In this document: positions 1 to 8,185 of the stretch, piece by piece | How the letters are laid out: each line of letters begins with the position of its first letter | How positions within the stretch are numbered: the first letter of the stretch is position 1 | Source of the DNA: Thiosocius sp963719025 | GTDB taxonomy: Bacteria > Pseudomonadota > Gammaproteobacteria > Chromatiales > Chromatiaceae | Assembly (NCBI GenBank): GCA_963719025.1 | Contig: CAVRBK010000066.1 | Coordinates: 1-26,432, forward strand | Length of the DNA: 26,432 nt | Reading direction: 5' to 3' | The notes under the pieces: generated by a model | Told to the model about the DNA's origin: nothing | Databases searched by the model: none | What the model saw: the letters and a program-made list of their open reading frames with translations, nothing else | Made by a program: the position numbers and the translations under genes

Positions 1-1108
1 CACGCATCGCTGTGATATCGACGGTGCTTTCGGTTTTCGAAACACCGACAACAATGGGTTTTTCTCCCGCGTACGCGACGGCGTTCTCGATCAGGTTGCC
101 GATCACGCGCTTCAGGGCGTCTGCCTTGAGGGTCTGCAGACAGCTGCCGTGCGTCGACAGGGTAATGCGGGCTCCCGCTTTCGCATGGTCATCGATCAGG
201 CCACCCAGCAGCTCGCAGAGATCGATCGCACGCGCCTCTTCGTTACCCAGGCTACGGGCCAGCAGCAGGGTGTCTGAGATCAGCGTCTCCATTTCAGTAA
301 TGTCGTCGTTCAGGCCTTCGAGGAGTTTATTGCTTTCAGCTTTCTGCAGCAGTTCCAGCTCCAGGCGCATGCGTGCCAGTGGGGTGCGCAGATCGTGCGA
401 TATACCGGCCAGCAGGGTCGTGCGATTCTCCAGCAATTGACCGATGCGACCCTCCATGCGGTTCAGTTTTCGCGCGAGGTCGGCGATCTCCTGTGGACCC
501 GTTTCGGGGATGTCCGAGCTGAAATCGCCATCGCCGATGCGCCGGGTGGCCTCGGCAATAACGGCCAGCGGGCGAGTAATCCGTCTGACCAGAAGAATCG
601 ACATCGCAAAGGCAACGAACAGGCCGAATGCGGCAAGGAAAGGCAGTACCAGCAGCAGACGGGTTTGCAGGCGATTCTCACGGAAGCCGATACGCATCAC
701 CCTGCCTGCCATGGGAATGTCGGCCCATAGCCAGCCGTCGTGATCAGGGTGACGGTGTATGTGGACCGTTTTCCCCAGGTGCCGGGTCAGCGCTGCCTCG
801 AGATAGTGCAGGTATGAATGGGAGTTGGAGCGGGTGGGATGTGCCGCTTCGATTTCCAAGATTCTCAGGTCGTGTCGCTCGCGCAGTTCCTTCTCGTAGT
901 CTGCGCGCGTATATGGGGGCAGCTCGACCCAGATCTGGGCACTGAGAAAAAGCAGTGCGCCCAGGTCGTCTGCCGCCTGTTTCGTATGCGGCTGTACCAG
1001 GGTGAACTGGAGCAGTGAGGCGGAGAACAGGGCAAACAACAGGAAGGCCAGGGTCAGCGCCTGAATGGTGCGACCGAGCAAGGTTCTGGGCGTGAGCCAG
1101 CGGTTCAC
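1..1108 (-). CDS. envZ: EnvZ-type sensor histidine kinase (3' end beyond window)
   Basis: Inner-membrane sensor kinase that autophosphorylates a histidine and passes the phosphate to the adjacent OmpR-type regulator. The first 369 residues are in the window. They show TM1 at about 13-36, a periplasmic loop at about 40-148, TM2 at about 150-174, a HAMP domain at about 175-228, and the H-box GISHDLRTPLARMRLELE with phospho-acceptor His238. The N-box NLIENAVAY (Asn342) is present. The G-boxes of the ATPase domain lie past the left edge. The start is GTG at 1108-1106. It overlaps the regulator stop as GTGA, a usual sign of translational coupling. The TM arrangement, loop size and H-box context match EnvZ closely. 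The true stimulus and target genes cannot be read from this sequence. Confidence 0.93.
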   Translation of the reverse strand, partial: MNRWLTPRTLLGRTIQALTLAFLLFALFSASLLQFTLVQPHTKQAADDLGALLFLSAQIWVELPPYTRADYEKELRERHDLRILEIEAAHPTRSNSHSYLHYLEAALTRHLGKTVHIHRHPDHDGWLWADIPMAGRVMRIGFRENRLQTRLLLVLPFLAAFGLFVAFAMSILLVRRITRPLAVIAEATRRIGDGDFSSDIPETGPQEIADLARKLNRMEGRIGQLLENRTTLLAGISHDLRTPLARMRLELELLQKAESNKLLEGLNDDITEMETLISDTLLLARSLGNEEARAIDLCELLGGLIDDHAKAGARITLSTHGSCLQTLKADALKRVIGNLIENAVAYAGEKPIVVGVSKTESTVDITAMR

Positions 1109-1833
1109 GCGGTCACCGGGCTGCCTTGTGGTGTGAACATGTAGCCCCTGCCCCAGATCGTTCGGATGAACTGCGGGTGCTCAAGATTCGGCTCGATTTT
1201 TTTGCGCAGGCGGGTAACCCGGACATCAATGCTGCGGTCATACGGCGAGCGCTCGTAGCCCTTGAGCAGTTCGATCAGGCTGTCGCGCGTCATGATCCGG
1301 TTGGGCCGGGTTACAAATGCCTCCAGCAGGGCAAAATCGCCCGGCGTAAGCTCGACGATCTTGTTGGCGCGGATCAGGCTGTGCGACAGCAGATCGAGTG
1401 TGAAATCACCAAACCGATAAGATTTATGTGCCTGGGAGGGGTCTGTGTCGCCAGTGTGATTGTCCGCGCGGCGCAATACGGCACGGACCCTTGCCAGTAG
1501 CTCTCTCGGATTGAAAGGCTTTGGGAGGTAGTCGTCGGCGCCGACCTCAAGGCCGACGATACGGTCTATTTCGTCACCACGTGCAGACAAAATGATGATC
1601 GGCATATCGTGGTCATTGCGCAAGCGACGGGCGATCGACAGGCCGTCTTCGCCGGGTAGCATCAGATCCAGCACGACGAGATCAACTGGGTTCTTTTCAA
1701 TAAAGGCATCCATGGCGGCGCCGTCAATGACACCGGATACGCTGAACCCCTCCTCGGTCAGGTAGCGGATCACGAGGTCCCGCAATTTGTCGTCGTCGTC
1801 GACGACCAAGATGTTTTTGGCAATGCTTTCCAT
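1105..1833 (-). CDS. ompR: OmpR-type response regulator
   Basis: DNA-binding response regulator of the OmpR/PhoB class, 242 residues (E. coli OmpR has 239). The receiver domain has the acidic cluster Asp12-Asp15, phospho-acceptor Asp56 in VVLDLMLPGEDGL, and Lys105 in DDYLPKPFNPRELLARVRAV. The C-terminal winged helix spans about 140-240 and includes RSIDVRVTRLRKKIE and IRTIWGRGYMF. The reading frame is open further upstream. I chose ATG 1833-1831 because it puts ESIAKNILVVDDD at the N-terminus, as in OmpR, and has a GGAG ribosome site 8 bases upstream. It is transcribed first, with the kinase gene directly after it. The classic role is osmotic or porin control, but the targets here are unknown. 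Three small exported-protein genes diverge from it. Confidence 0.95.
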   Translation of the reverse strand: MESIAKNILVVDDDDKLRDLVIRYLTEEGFSVSGVIDGAAMDAFIEKNPVDLVVLDLMLPGEDGLSIARRLRNDHDMPIIILSARGDEIDRIVGLEVGADDYLPKPFNPRELLARVRAVLRRADNHTGDTDPSQAHKSYRFGDFTLDLLSHSLIRANKIVELTPGDFALLEAFVTRPNRIMTRDSLIELLKGYERSPYDRSIDVRVTRLRKKIEPNLEHPQFIRTIWGRGYMFTPQGSPVTA

Positions 1834-1959
1834 GCTTCTGACTCCGACTGACCTACAGCGCCGGAAACAGACTGAAACAAAACGCCAAAGCCTGGAAACC
1901 GTTGAGAAACAGGAATCCTTCATCCTTCTCAGCACACCAAGCTATTTATAGGTAACGAT

Positions 1960-2334
1960 ATGTCTAATTCGTCAGGTAAGTTCCTCGTTTCAATCGCTTC
2001 CGCCGTTCTGATCGGCGTGTCTGCAACAGTGGCTGCAGATAGCCTCTCAATTCAAAGTATAAGCAGCGCTCAGCTGGATGAAATTGTGCGAGAGCAAGAA
2101 CAGGCCAGATATATGCGGCAGGCGCAGAACCAGGTTCGCACTATCCAGCCGGATTCCGTTTCGGAAGGCGTTTATGGGCAGGCACGCGAGCGTGAACAGA
2201 AGCGCTATCGCCTGCACGCGGCAGGTGGTAACGGGGCTTTGGTCGGCCAGGGTCACAACCGCGTATTGGCGGGTGGTAACGCGAGTCCTACAATGAAATC
2301 GAAGGGCAACCGCTCGGGCGGCGGTCGCAAGTAG
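1960..2334 (+). CDS. small exported protein of unknown function
   Basis: A 124-residue protein I do not recognise. Residues 1-26 look like a Sec signal peptide: Lys7, a hydrophobic stretch to about 24, then a likely cleavage after VAA. The mature part is polar and rich in Gln, Arg and Gly. Its first half, QLDEIVREQEQARYMRQA, should form a charged helix. The C-terminal third is low-complexity Gly/Asn/Arg/Lys and very basic. There are no cysteines. An AGG-like ribosome site precedes ATG 1960. The gene diverges from ompR across about 126 bases and lies 13 bases before the next small exported-protein gene, so a shared transcript is likely. A basic, glycine-rich periplasmic protein might bind an envelope polymer, but that is only a guess. 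Confidence 0.7.
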   Translation: MSNSSGKFLVSIASAVLIGVSATVAADSLSIQSISSAQLDEIVREQEQARYMRQAQNQVRTIQPDSVSEGVYGQAREREQKRYRLHAAGGNGALVGQGHNRVLAGGNASPTMKSKGNRSGGGRK

Positions 2335-2347
2335 CTGAGAGGTAGCG

Positions 2348-2632
2348 GTGGAGAGGCATTTTAACGGCGCAATGGTGTTACTTGGTCTGGCATGCCTGCC
2401 GGGTCTGGTGAGCGCCGAGCCTTTGTCGAATGAACGCCCGGAATACCGGGTTCCGCTGTTGAGCCAGGGCTGGGGGGATCCTGAAGACAGCGTGGAGAGC
2501 GATTCCGGCTGGACCTGGTTCGGTATGGGCTACGAGCAACGCACCCGGGCCGCCGACGGGGCGGGTGCGGACAGCGGCGGGCGTGGCGACGATGGACAGT
2601 CGAAGATTCATCGCGGAACCGGCGACAACTGA
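2348..2632 (+). CDS. small exported protein of unknown function
   Basis: A 94-residue protein, unrecognised. The GTG start at 2348 is preceded by a GAGAGG ribosome site at a good distance. An in-frame ATG at 2372 is an alternative with no clear site. Residues 7-23 form a short signal peptide (VLLGLACLPGLVSA) with likely cleavage after VSA. The mature chain is acidic and Gly/Asp-rich, with a Trp-containing segment SGWTWFGMGYE at about 53-63 and a disordered tail. It lies 13 bases after the 124-residue exported protein and 79 bases before the DUF4124 protein. The basic and acidic neighbours could pair electrostatically, which is inference only. It is too short for a family call. Confidence 0.6.
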   Translation: MERHFNGAMVLLGLACLPGLVSAEPLSNERPEYRVPLLSQGWGDPEDSVESDSGWTWFGMGYEQRTRAADGAGADSGGRGDDGQSKIHRGTGDN

Positions 2633-2711
2633 ATGCTGCCCGGTGCAGCTGTCGATGCCGGCCGACTGAGTGACAGCGCGGTCGGGGTGGACCGCTAACA
2701 GGAGTGTTGCG

Positions 2712-3416
2712 ATGCACAACAGGATGTTGGTCTTGATTTCAGCGGTCCTGGTAAGTGCCATCGCTTACGCGGCGTTTTACAAATGGGTGGATGAAGACGG
2801 GGTCACGCGGTATTCGGATACGGCTCCGCCGGAGGGCGGTACCGAGGTTGGCATTCCGCCGGGTCCAGCCCAGGCACAGGTCCGGGAGTCGAGAGAGCGT
2901 GTCGAGCGGATAAAGCGCGGTCTGCAAGAGAGGGAGGCGGCGCGTGCGCCGGGTATCACCCTGCGCGACTGGTCTGATGCGCCAGGCAAGGCCGAGTTGG
3001 TCAGTCTGGCGAAACAATGCCGTGATGCCAAAAAACTGTTGCGGCTGTTTCAGGTGGCTCGCCCCGTCTTCAAATTCAATGCGCGCTGCGAGCGGGTTTT
3101 TGTCAGTGATTCGGACCGCGCTGAAATGGTCTCGCTGGCGGAGCAGCAGGTAAAAAACACCTGCAACCGCAGGATCGACCCGCAGCGCCTGGGCGACATT
3201 CTGCTTGTGCAAGGCAAGATCAGGGAATTCAATGAGCGTTATCGGCAGATGCCCGGCCAGCCCAATGGCTATCCGGATTTCGCCGAGCTCAAATCCTCTC
3301 CGGCGCTGTGTCGCTGTGCCGATGTGTTTCTCGCAGAAATGGCTGATCCACGCTACCGGACTCCAAGGGCCGAGATCGACAAGGCGCGCGATTTGATCGA
3401 CGGCTTGTGCCGCTGA
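2712..3416 (+). CDS. DUF4124-domain exported protein
   Basis: A 234-residue envelope protein. The hydrophobic N-terminus (about 4-21) is a signal peptide or anchor. It is followed at once by FYKWVDEDGVTRYSDTAPP, the hallmark of the DUF4124 domain common in gammaproteobacterial periplasmic proteins. A basic, probably helical stretch follows (RESRERVERIKRGLQEREA, about 70-88). The C-terminal part is unassigned. It contains several cysteines, including the pair in CRCADVF and one in the last two residues, so disulphides are possible. The frame is open to 2670, but ATG 2712 has an AGGAG site 7 bases upstream and places the signal peptide first. It is third in a run of exported proteins after 1960. 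The molecular function of DUF4124 is not established. Confidence 0.8.
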   Translation: MHNRMLVLISAVLVSAIAYAAFYKWVDEDGVTRYSDTAPPEGGTEVGIPPGPAQAQVRESRERVERIKRGLQEREAARAPGITLRDWSDAPGKAELVSLAKQCRDAKKLLRLFQVARPVFKFNARCERVFVSDSDRAEMVSLAEQQVKNTCNRRIDPQRLGDILLVQGKIREFNERYRQMPGQPNGYPDFAELKSSPALCRCADVFLAEMADPRYRTPRAEIDKARDLIDGLCR

Positions 3417-3794
3417 GCAGGCCCGTTGCCGGAGTGCGACAGGGGATTGTTCGCGCATAAGTCCAGGAAATTAGGGCGTTATTCGAAAGTGCCGACCCAT
3501 GATCGAGCTTCCTGCCGATGCGCCGGCGGACTCCGGAGCGGAACGGCTTTCTGCCTTTCCGCAGCAAGATACGCCAGAAGCCGGTAACCAAACTTCCTGT
3601 CACAAGCCTGTCACCGTTGCTCTTGCGGGCCAATATTTTTGGCGCAGGAGTTTTGATCTGGCGCATGGACACTTTACGTTCCCACGAATATTATTCTCCT
3701 CATACACTTTTGCTGGATCGGCTACCAGATAGGGTAGTCAGGGGCCAGATCGGCGGAAATTGGCGTAGGCAGGTTCTTCTGAGGGGTAGACCCA
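3417..3794. other. 378-base intergenic stretch
   Basis: No convincing gene. A 77-codon frame at 3499-3732 lacks a ribosome site and has no recognisable protein signal. No terminator hairpin with a T-run follows the DUF4124 gene. The right half holds the promoter listed at 3666-3694 and the leader of the phosphatase-transporter gene. Confidence 0.6.
3666..3694 (+). promoter_or_regulatory. sigma-70-type promoter for the phosphatase-transporter fusion
   Basis: TGGACA at 3666-3671 and TATTAT at 3689-3694 are separated by exactly 17 bases. Each box matches 5 of 6 consensus positions. Predicted start is near 3701, giving a leader of about 94 bases to the ATG at 3795. No promoter activity is proven. 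Confidence 0.6.
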
Positions 3795-5564
3795 ATGCAG
3801 GCTGAGCGACGGCATGCCGGTATCTGGAGCAATCTTTTTCTCGTTCGGCATGGCGAATCAACGGCCAACGAGGTAAATCGTTTCGCCGGTGCCATCGATG
3901 CACCCCTCACCGACCTTGGTCGCGCCCAGGCACGTCGCGCCGGCGGATCCTGGCAGTCCGGCATTATCGACGAGGTCTATGTCTCGCCGCTTGTAAGGGC
4001 GCGCCAGACGGCCGAGATTCTGCTCGATACCCTGCCCGAGGGTGTAATGCCAAAATCCGAAGTTCGCTACGACGGGCGCCTCAGTGAGCGTCATTTCGGT
4101 GATTTCACCCTGCAGAACAAGACCCGCCTGCAACGCCGTTTCGGTCTGCGCGAGTACGAGGCGTCTTTGTATCGCAGTGATGCCGAACTTCATGGTGGGG
4201 AGAGTTTCGAGAGTTTTCGCCAGCGGGTGCTGGAGTTTCTGAAAAACGAGGTGTACCCGGCCCTGCAGGCAGGCCGGCGGATCCTCGTGGTTGCCCACAA
4301 GTACGTCATCGAACTGCTCTCGCGGCTGATTCTGAGATTGCCCGAGGCTGAGGGTTACGATCTCAGGCTGCCCAATGCGCGGATTCTGGCCGGCAGTGAT
4401 ATCGGCCGTTTCGTGCGCGCCGAATCGCCGACACGTAACCTGTTGAGTGACTGGATTGTCGTGCATCACTCGGCGGTCCTCGCGGTTGCCGCAGGGATCG
4501 GCCTGTTGCTCAACGCCAGTGGCTGGGGTCCCAGTGTCCCATCGGGCATCCTGCTGGTGTTGCTCCTGGTGGCTACCACGATCAGCCTGGCGCGGATTTC
4601 GCTGGTCAACCCGTCGGCAAAAAGTGATCCGGAGTTGTTATCGGCCCGCCGCCTGGTCGGTCGTTTCGTGATCCTGCCATGGGCTGTTGCCGCACTTGGG
4701 GCAGTGCTGCTGCCGCCGTCGCTGATCGGTGCCGCGCGCGACTACCTCCTGGCGATTACGCTGCTGCTGGCCGCCCCGGTCGCGGTGACCGCATTGACCC
4801 TGTCGCGCAGTGCAGGGGGAATGATCCTGCCCAGCGTACACATGATTCTGCTTTCCACGGCAATGAGTGCGGCCACCACGATTGGTCTGTTGTCTTTCTT
4901 CGGGATGCCGAACCTGGCATTCGAGGCCTTTGCCTTCATCGGCCTGTCGGTATGCAGCCTGCTGCTGCCCATGCTGGTGGTGAACCTGATGCGCCGGCAG
5001 TACCCAATCGCCACGGCCAAGGCCGCGGAAGACAATGCCGCTGTCGCGGTATTGGCGCTGGCCCTGTTCGTGGTGCTCTCGTTTCAGAACATCGAACTGG
5101 GATCATTCCTGCCGAACGGTCTGGCGGCCATTTGCCTGGGGCTTGCATTGCGACTGTTCGCGGTACGGATCGCGCGGCACAGGTCGCTGTACAGCCTTGA
5201 TGACTATTTTTCGATGAGTTACCCAAACATCTTTCTCGTGATCATTCTTGCCGAATTGATGGGCAACACGATGATCCTCGAGATGGCGACCTGGTTCCTG
5301 GTGCCGATGTTTGCCATGGCGCCGCTGGATGATGCCCTGATTCAGCGTCTGCAACGGATTCAGCCGCGCTTCCGTCTGTTGTCCTACCTGCAGATCAACA
5401 CCCTGACGGCCTTGCCAACGCCATCCTCGCAGTCGAATTATTCGACCACCTCGCCCGTCATGGGGGAGGGGATGATGGCGCATAAAAACGTTACGGCGGA
5501 TGCCGCCGGGCCGGTCGGTTCGCCGGGTGGTCCGGCCTACCGGGAGCCGGGCATCAAGCGGTGA
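3795..5564 (+). CDS. histidine phosphatase fused to a transporter-like membrane domain
   Basis: A 589-residue two-part protein. Residues about 12-210 form a histidine-phosphatase (phosphoglycerate-mutase-like) domain. It has RHGES with catalytic His19, a second arginine in SPLVRARQTAE, an acidic residue in LSERHFGDF (Glu98), and His168 in VVAHKYVIE. Residues about 222-500 are strongly hydrophobic with roughly nine or ten membrane segments. The stretch AAPVAVTALTLSRSAGG, followed by a Ser/Thr-rich helix, resembles the bile-acid:sodium symporter (BASS) fold. The tail from about 520 is low-complexity and probably cytosolic. The ATG has a GAGGGG ribosome site 8 bases upstream and a promoter at 3666-3694. 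The membrane assignment is by pattern only. The phosphatase may act on the transported solute or regulate the transporter. The 3' end overlaps the convergent GGDEF-EAL gene by 11 bases. Confidence 0.8.
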   Translation: MQAERRHAGIWSNLFLVRHGESTANEVNRFAGAIDAPLTDLGRAQARRAGGSWQSGIIDEVYVSPLVRARQTAEILLDTLPEGVMPKSEVRYDGRLSERHFGDFTLQNKTRLQRRFGLREYEASLYRSDAELHGGESFESFRQRVLEFLKNEVYPALQAGRRILVVAHKYVIELLSRLILRLPEAEGYDLRLPNARILAGSDIGRFVRAESPTRNLLSDWIVVHHSAVLAVAAGIGLLLNASGWGPSVPSGILLVLLLVATTISLARISLVNPSAKSDPELLSARRLVGRFVILPWAVAALGAVLLPPSLIGAARDYLLAITLLLAAPVAVTALTLSRSAGGMILPSVHMILLSTAMSAATTIGLLSFFGMPNLAFEAFAFIGLSVCSLLLPMLVVNLMRRQYPIATAKAAEDNAAVAVLALALFVVLSFQNIELGSFLPNGLAAICLGLALRLFAVRIARHRSLYSLDDYFSMSYPNIFLVIILAELMGNTMILEMATWFLVPMFAMAPLDDALIQRLQRIQPRFRLLSYLQINTLTALPTPSSQSNYSTTSPVMGEGMMAHKNVTADAAGPVGSPGGPAYREPGIKR

Positions 5565-8151
5565 TGGCGGCAGGCAGCTGGGGCCTGTCTTCTATCGGCT
5601 GAGGTCGGGAGATGCTATAGCCTTGGGCCATGTCGACGCCGATCTCGGTGATCTCGCGCATGATATCGTCGTTCTCCACGTACTCGGCGATGGTGGTCAG
5701 ACCCATGACATGGCCAATCTCGTTGATCATGTTCACCATGGATCGATCGATCGGATCCGACATGATGTCCTTGACGAACAGGCCGTCGATCTTCAGGTAG
5801 TCGACCGGCAGGTTCTTCAGGTAGCCGAACGACGACATCCCGCTGCCGAAATCGTCGAGCAGGAATTTGCAGCCAATCTCTTTGAGTGCCGAGATGAATG
5901 CCACCGCCTTGTCGAGGTGGGTGATGACCTGGGTCTCGGTGATCTCGAAAGCAACCGCGCCCCCCGGGATCTGATGTTCCTGCAGCTTTGCCTTGACGAA
6001 ATCTAGGAAGGTCGGATCGGTCAGTGATGAACCGGAAAGGTTTATCGAATACACGAAGTCGTGGGATGGCTTGCCCTTGATTCGATGTGATGGCCGCCAT
6101 TGCTTCAGGCGATCCCCTTCGCGTTCGAAAAGGTGGTTTATGATCCAGCGGTCGATGTCCTGCATCAGCCCGTGCCTTTCGGCGATCGGGATAAAGGCGC
6201 CGGGCACCACCAGTTCGCCATTTTCATCCACCATGCGCACCAGGATCTCGGCGTGGGCCTCGTTGCCGGGATCCGGATCGTCGGTTGCGACGATCGACTG
6301 CTTGTACAGCATGAGCCGGTTTTCTTTCAGCGCATGACGGATGTGCGAGGCCTGGCGCAATTCCTCCATGCGATGAGAGATCTTGTCGGCATCGATCTCG
6401 CCGACGAAGACGCGGTTGCGCCCCTGCTCTTTCGCCGCGTAACAGGCGGCGTCGACGGTGGCGATCAGGTCTTCGAGGTCGCTGGTGAGTTGATTGACCG
6501 AAACCAGTCCGATGCTGGCGCCGACATGGAAAACCTTTTCGCTGTAGATGAAGCGCTTGTCGTTGATCACTTCAATCAGGTTGTTGGCGATCTCGACGCC
6601 ACGGTCTGGCGGACAGTTTCGCAGCAGCACGCCGAATTCGTCGCCGCCGAGGCGGGCAATGGTATCCGCTTCCCTCAGCTGGCTTTGCAGCGCTGCGCTG
6701 ACCTGCCGCAGCAGGTCATCGCCGGCCTTGTGGCCGCAGGTGTCATTGACCACCTTGAACTCGTCCAGGTCGATGTACAGCAGGCAGTGGTTGGAGTCCG
6801 GGTCCTGGGTGGTCTCGATCGTCAGGCCGACGCTGCGACGGAACTCGGAGCGGTTGAGCAGGCCGGTCAGATCGTCCCGGCTCGCCTTCCATGCCAGGCG
6901 GCGTTTCAGTTCCCGTTCACGCCGCACGTCGCGGAAGGTGATAACCGCACCGCTGTGCCTCATACCCTTGACGATCGGCGCTACCGAGAAGTGCACCGCC
7001 GTCTGGTTGCCATCGCGGCTGATCAGCACGGAATCGACGGCATCGCTTTCCGGACCGCTTTCGGCGATATCCTTTAGATTGAGTATGCGTTTGCCGGTGG
7101 CCTCGCTCTGCAGATCGAAGATCTCGTGCCAGTGGGTACCGAGCAGGTCCTGGTCGGTTTCGCCAAGCAACTGTTCGGCCGCTGGATTGATGTAGGTGAT
7201 GTGACCATCGGAATCCGTGGTGACCACGCCATCGGCGATCGAGGCCAGTGTTACCACGGCCTTCTCGCGCTCGATGGAAAGTTGTTCTTCGGCCCGGCGG
7301 CGCAGGCCGAGCATCTTCAGTCCGAATCCGGTAATCATCAATACGGCGATCACCACCACGCCGATAACCCAGAGTGACTGACGCAGCACAGACTCGTACC
7401 GGTTCATGTCGACCAGCACGCCGAGCTGAATCAGATCACCATTGATCGCCAGTGCGGCATTCATGCCGCGATAGTGATTGCCCTCGAACGCGGCATGGAA
7501 CATCTGGCCCACCGGCGAATCGAGCTTGATGCCGACCGATTGACTGCCGAAGGGCACGACATTGTGGTGCCAGCCGAGCATGGCAATACCATCGATGCGC
7601 GAGGCCACGGTATCGACAACCTCGGCGCTGTTGATGGCGAAACCGGCGCACAGGTAGCCGAGGGCTCGCCCCTTGTAGTGCAGCGGCAGCGTGCGGCTGA
7701 CCAGCAACAGGTTGTTGACCACGGAGACGGATTCGACGGGTGGGTTATCCCCGGCGTAAACGCAACCCAGTTCGGCCTGGCGCCGTTCGCCGACGACCAG
7801 CGTCGAGTCGCCCTTGAGATCCGCTATCGCGACGAACTTGTAGTTGCTGATCTCGAACTGGGCTGTCAGGTAGCGTTTCAGCTGTGGCCTGATATCCAGG
7901 TCGACAGTCACCTGGATCGTGTTGTCGGCGGTCAGGCGTGACAGCGAATTGCGAAAGTCGCCCAGGCTGCGGTCGACGGCAAGTTCGAACACGCTGAGAC
8001 TGGTGCTGAGGCGTTTTTCATAGCTGTCTTCGATCTGCTGCGAGAAGGCACTCCACAGCACCAGCGCAACCAGCAGCACCGGCAGCAACACCAGGATGAC
8101 CGCCAGAAACGCTACGGGCTTTTTCTGGCTGCTGACCGCCCGGGCTGTCAT
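5554..8151 (-). CDS. membrane PAS-GGDEF-EAL cyclic-di-GMP enzyme
   Basis: An 865-residue inner-membrane protein that probably makes and/or degrades cyclic-di-GMP. TM1 is at about 12-35, a periplasmic sensor region (Cache/CHASE-like by layout) at about 36-258, and TM2 at about 260-282. A PAS domain spans about 297-410 (ADGVVTTDSDGHITYINPAA). The GGDEF domain (about 420-585) has an intact GGDEF at 502-506 and an RxxD inhibitory site at 493-496. The EAL domain (about 600-855) reads E635-I-L-V-R instead of EAL. It still has Asn704, Glu736, Asp766-Asp767 (DDFGSG), Lys787, Glu823 and Gln843. Both activities therefore look possible. The ATG at 8151 has only a weak ribosome site. It lies 34 bases after the substrate-binding protein gene, so the two probably share a transcript and the binding protein may feed the periplasmic sensor. 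Confidence 0.94.
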   Translation of the reverse strand: MTARAVSSQKKPVAFLAVILVLLPVLLVALVLWSAFSQQIEDSYEKRLSTSLSVFELAVDRSLGDFRNSLSRLTADNTIQVTVDLDIRPQLKRYLTAQFEISNYKFVAIADLKGDSTLVVGERRQAELGCVYAGDNPPVESVSVVNNLLLVSRTLPLHYKGRALGYLCAGFAINSAEVVDTVASRIDGIAMLGWHHNVVPFGSQSVGIKLDSPVGQMFHAAFEGNHYRGMNAALAINGDLIQLGVLVDMNRYESVLRQSLWVIGVVVIAVLMITGFGLKMLGLRRRAEEQLSIEREKAVVTLASIADGVVTTDSDGHITYINPAAEQLLGETDQDLLGTHWHEIFDLQSEATGKRILNLKDIAESGPESDAVDSVLISRDGNQTAVHFSVAPIVKGMRHSGAVITFRDVRRERELKRRLAWKASRDDLTGLLNRSEFRRSVGLTIETTQDPDSNHCLLYIDLDEFKVVNDTCGHKAGDDLLRQVSAALQSQLREADTIARLGGDEFGVLLRNCPPDRGVEIANNLIEVINDKRFIYSEKVFHVGASIGLVSVNQLTSDLEDLIATVDAACYAAKEQGRNRVFVGEIDADKISHRMEELRQASHIRHALKENRLMLYKQSIVATDDPDPGNEAHAEILVRMVDENGELVVPGAFIPIAERHGLMQDIDRWIINHLFEREGDRLKQWRPSHRIKGKPSHDFVYSINLSGSSLTDPTFLDFVKAKLQEHQIPGGAVAFEITETQVITHLDKAVAFISALKEIGCKFLLDDFGSGMSSFGYLKNLPVDYLKIDGLFVKDIMSDPIDRSMVNMINEIGHVMGLTTIAEYVENDDIMREITEIGVDMAQGYSISRPQPIEDRPQLPAAITA

Positions 8152-8185
8152 GCGATCAGACCCATGTTGTCAGGAGGCGCTGACT

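Noticed and set aside
2739..3458. 239-codon minus-strand frame opposite the DUF4124 gene
   Set aside because: The plus-strand gene has a ribosome site, a signal peptide and a known domain; the minus frame has none.
3499..3732. 77-codon frame in the 3417-3794 gap
   Set aside because: No ribosome site, no recognisable protein signal, and it overlaps the promoter of the next gene.
6100..7077. 325-codon plus-strand frame inside the GGDEF-EAL gene
   Set aside because: Antisense shadow of a clearly conserved multi-domain gene, with no start signals of its own.
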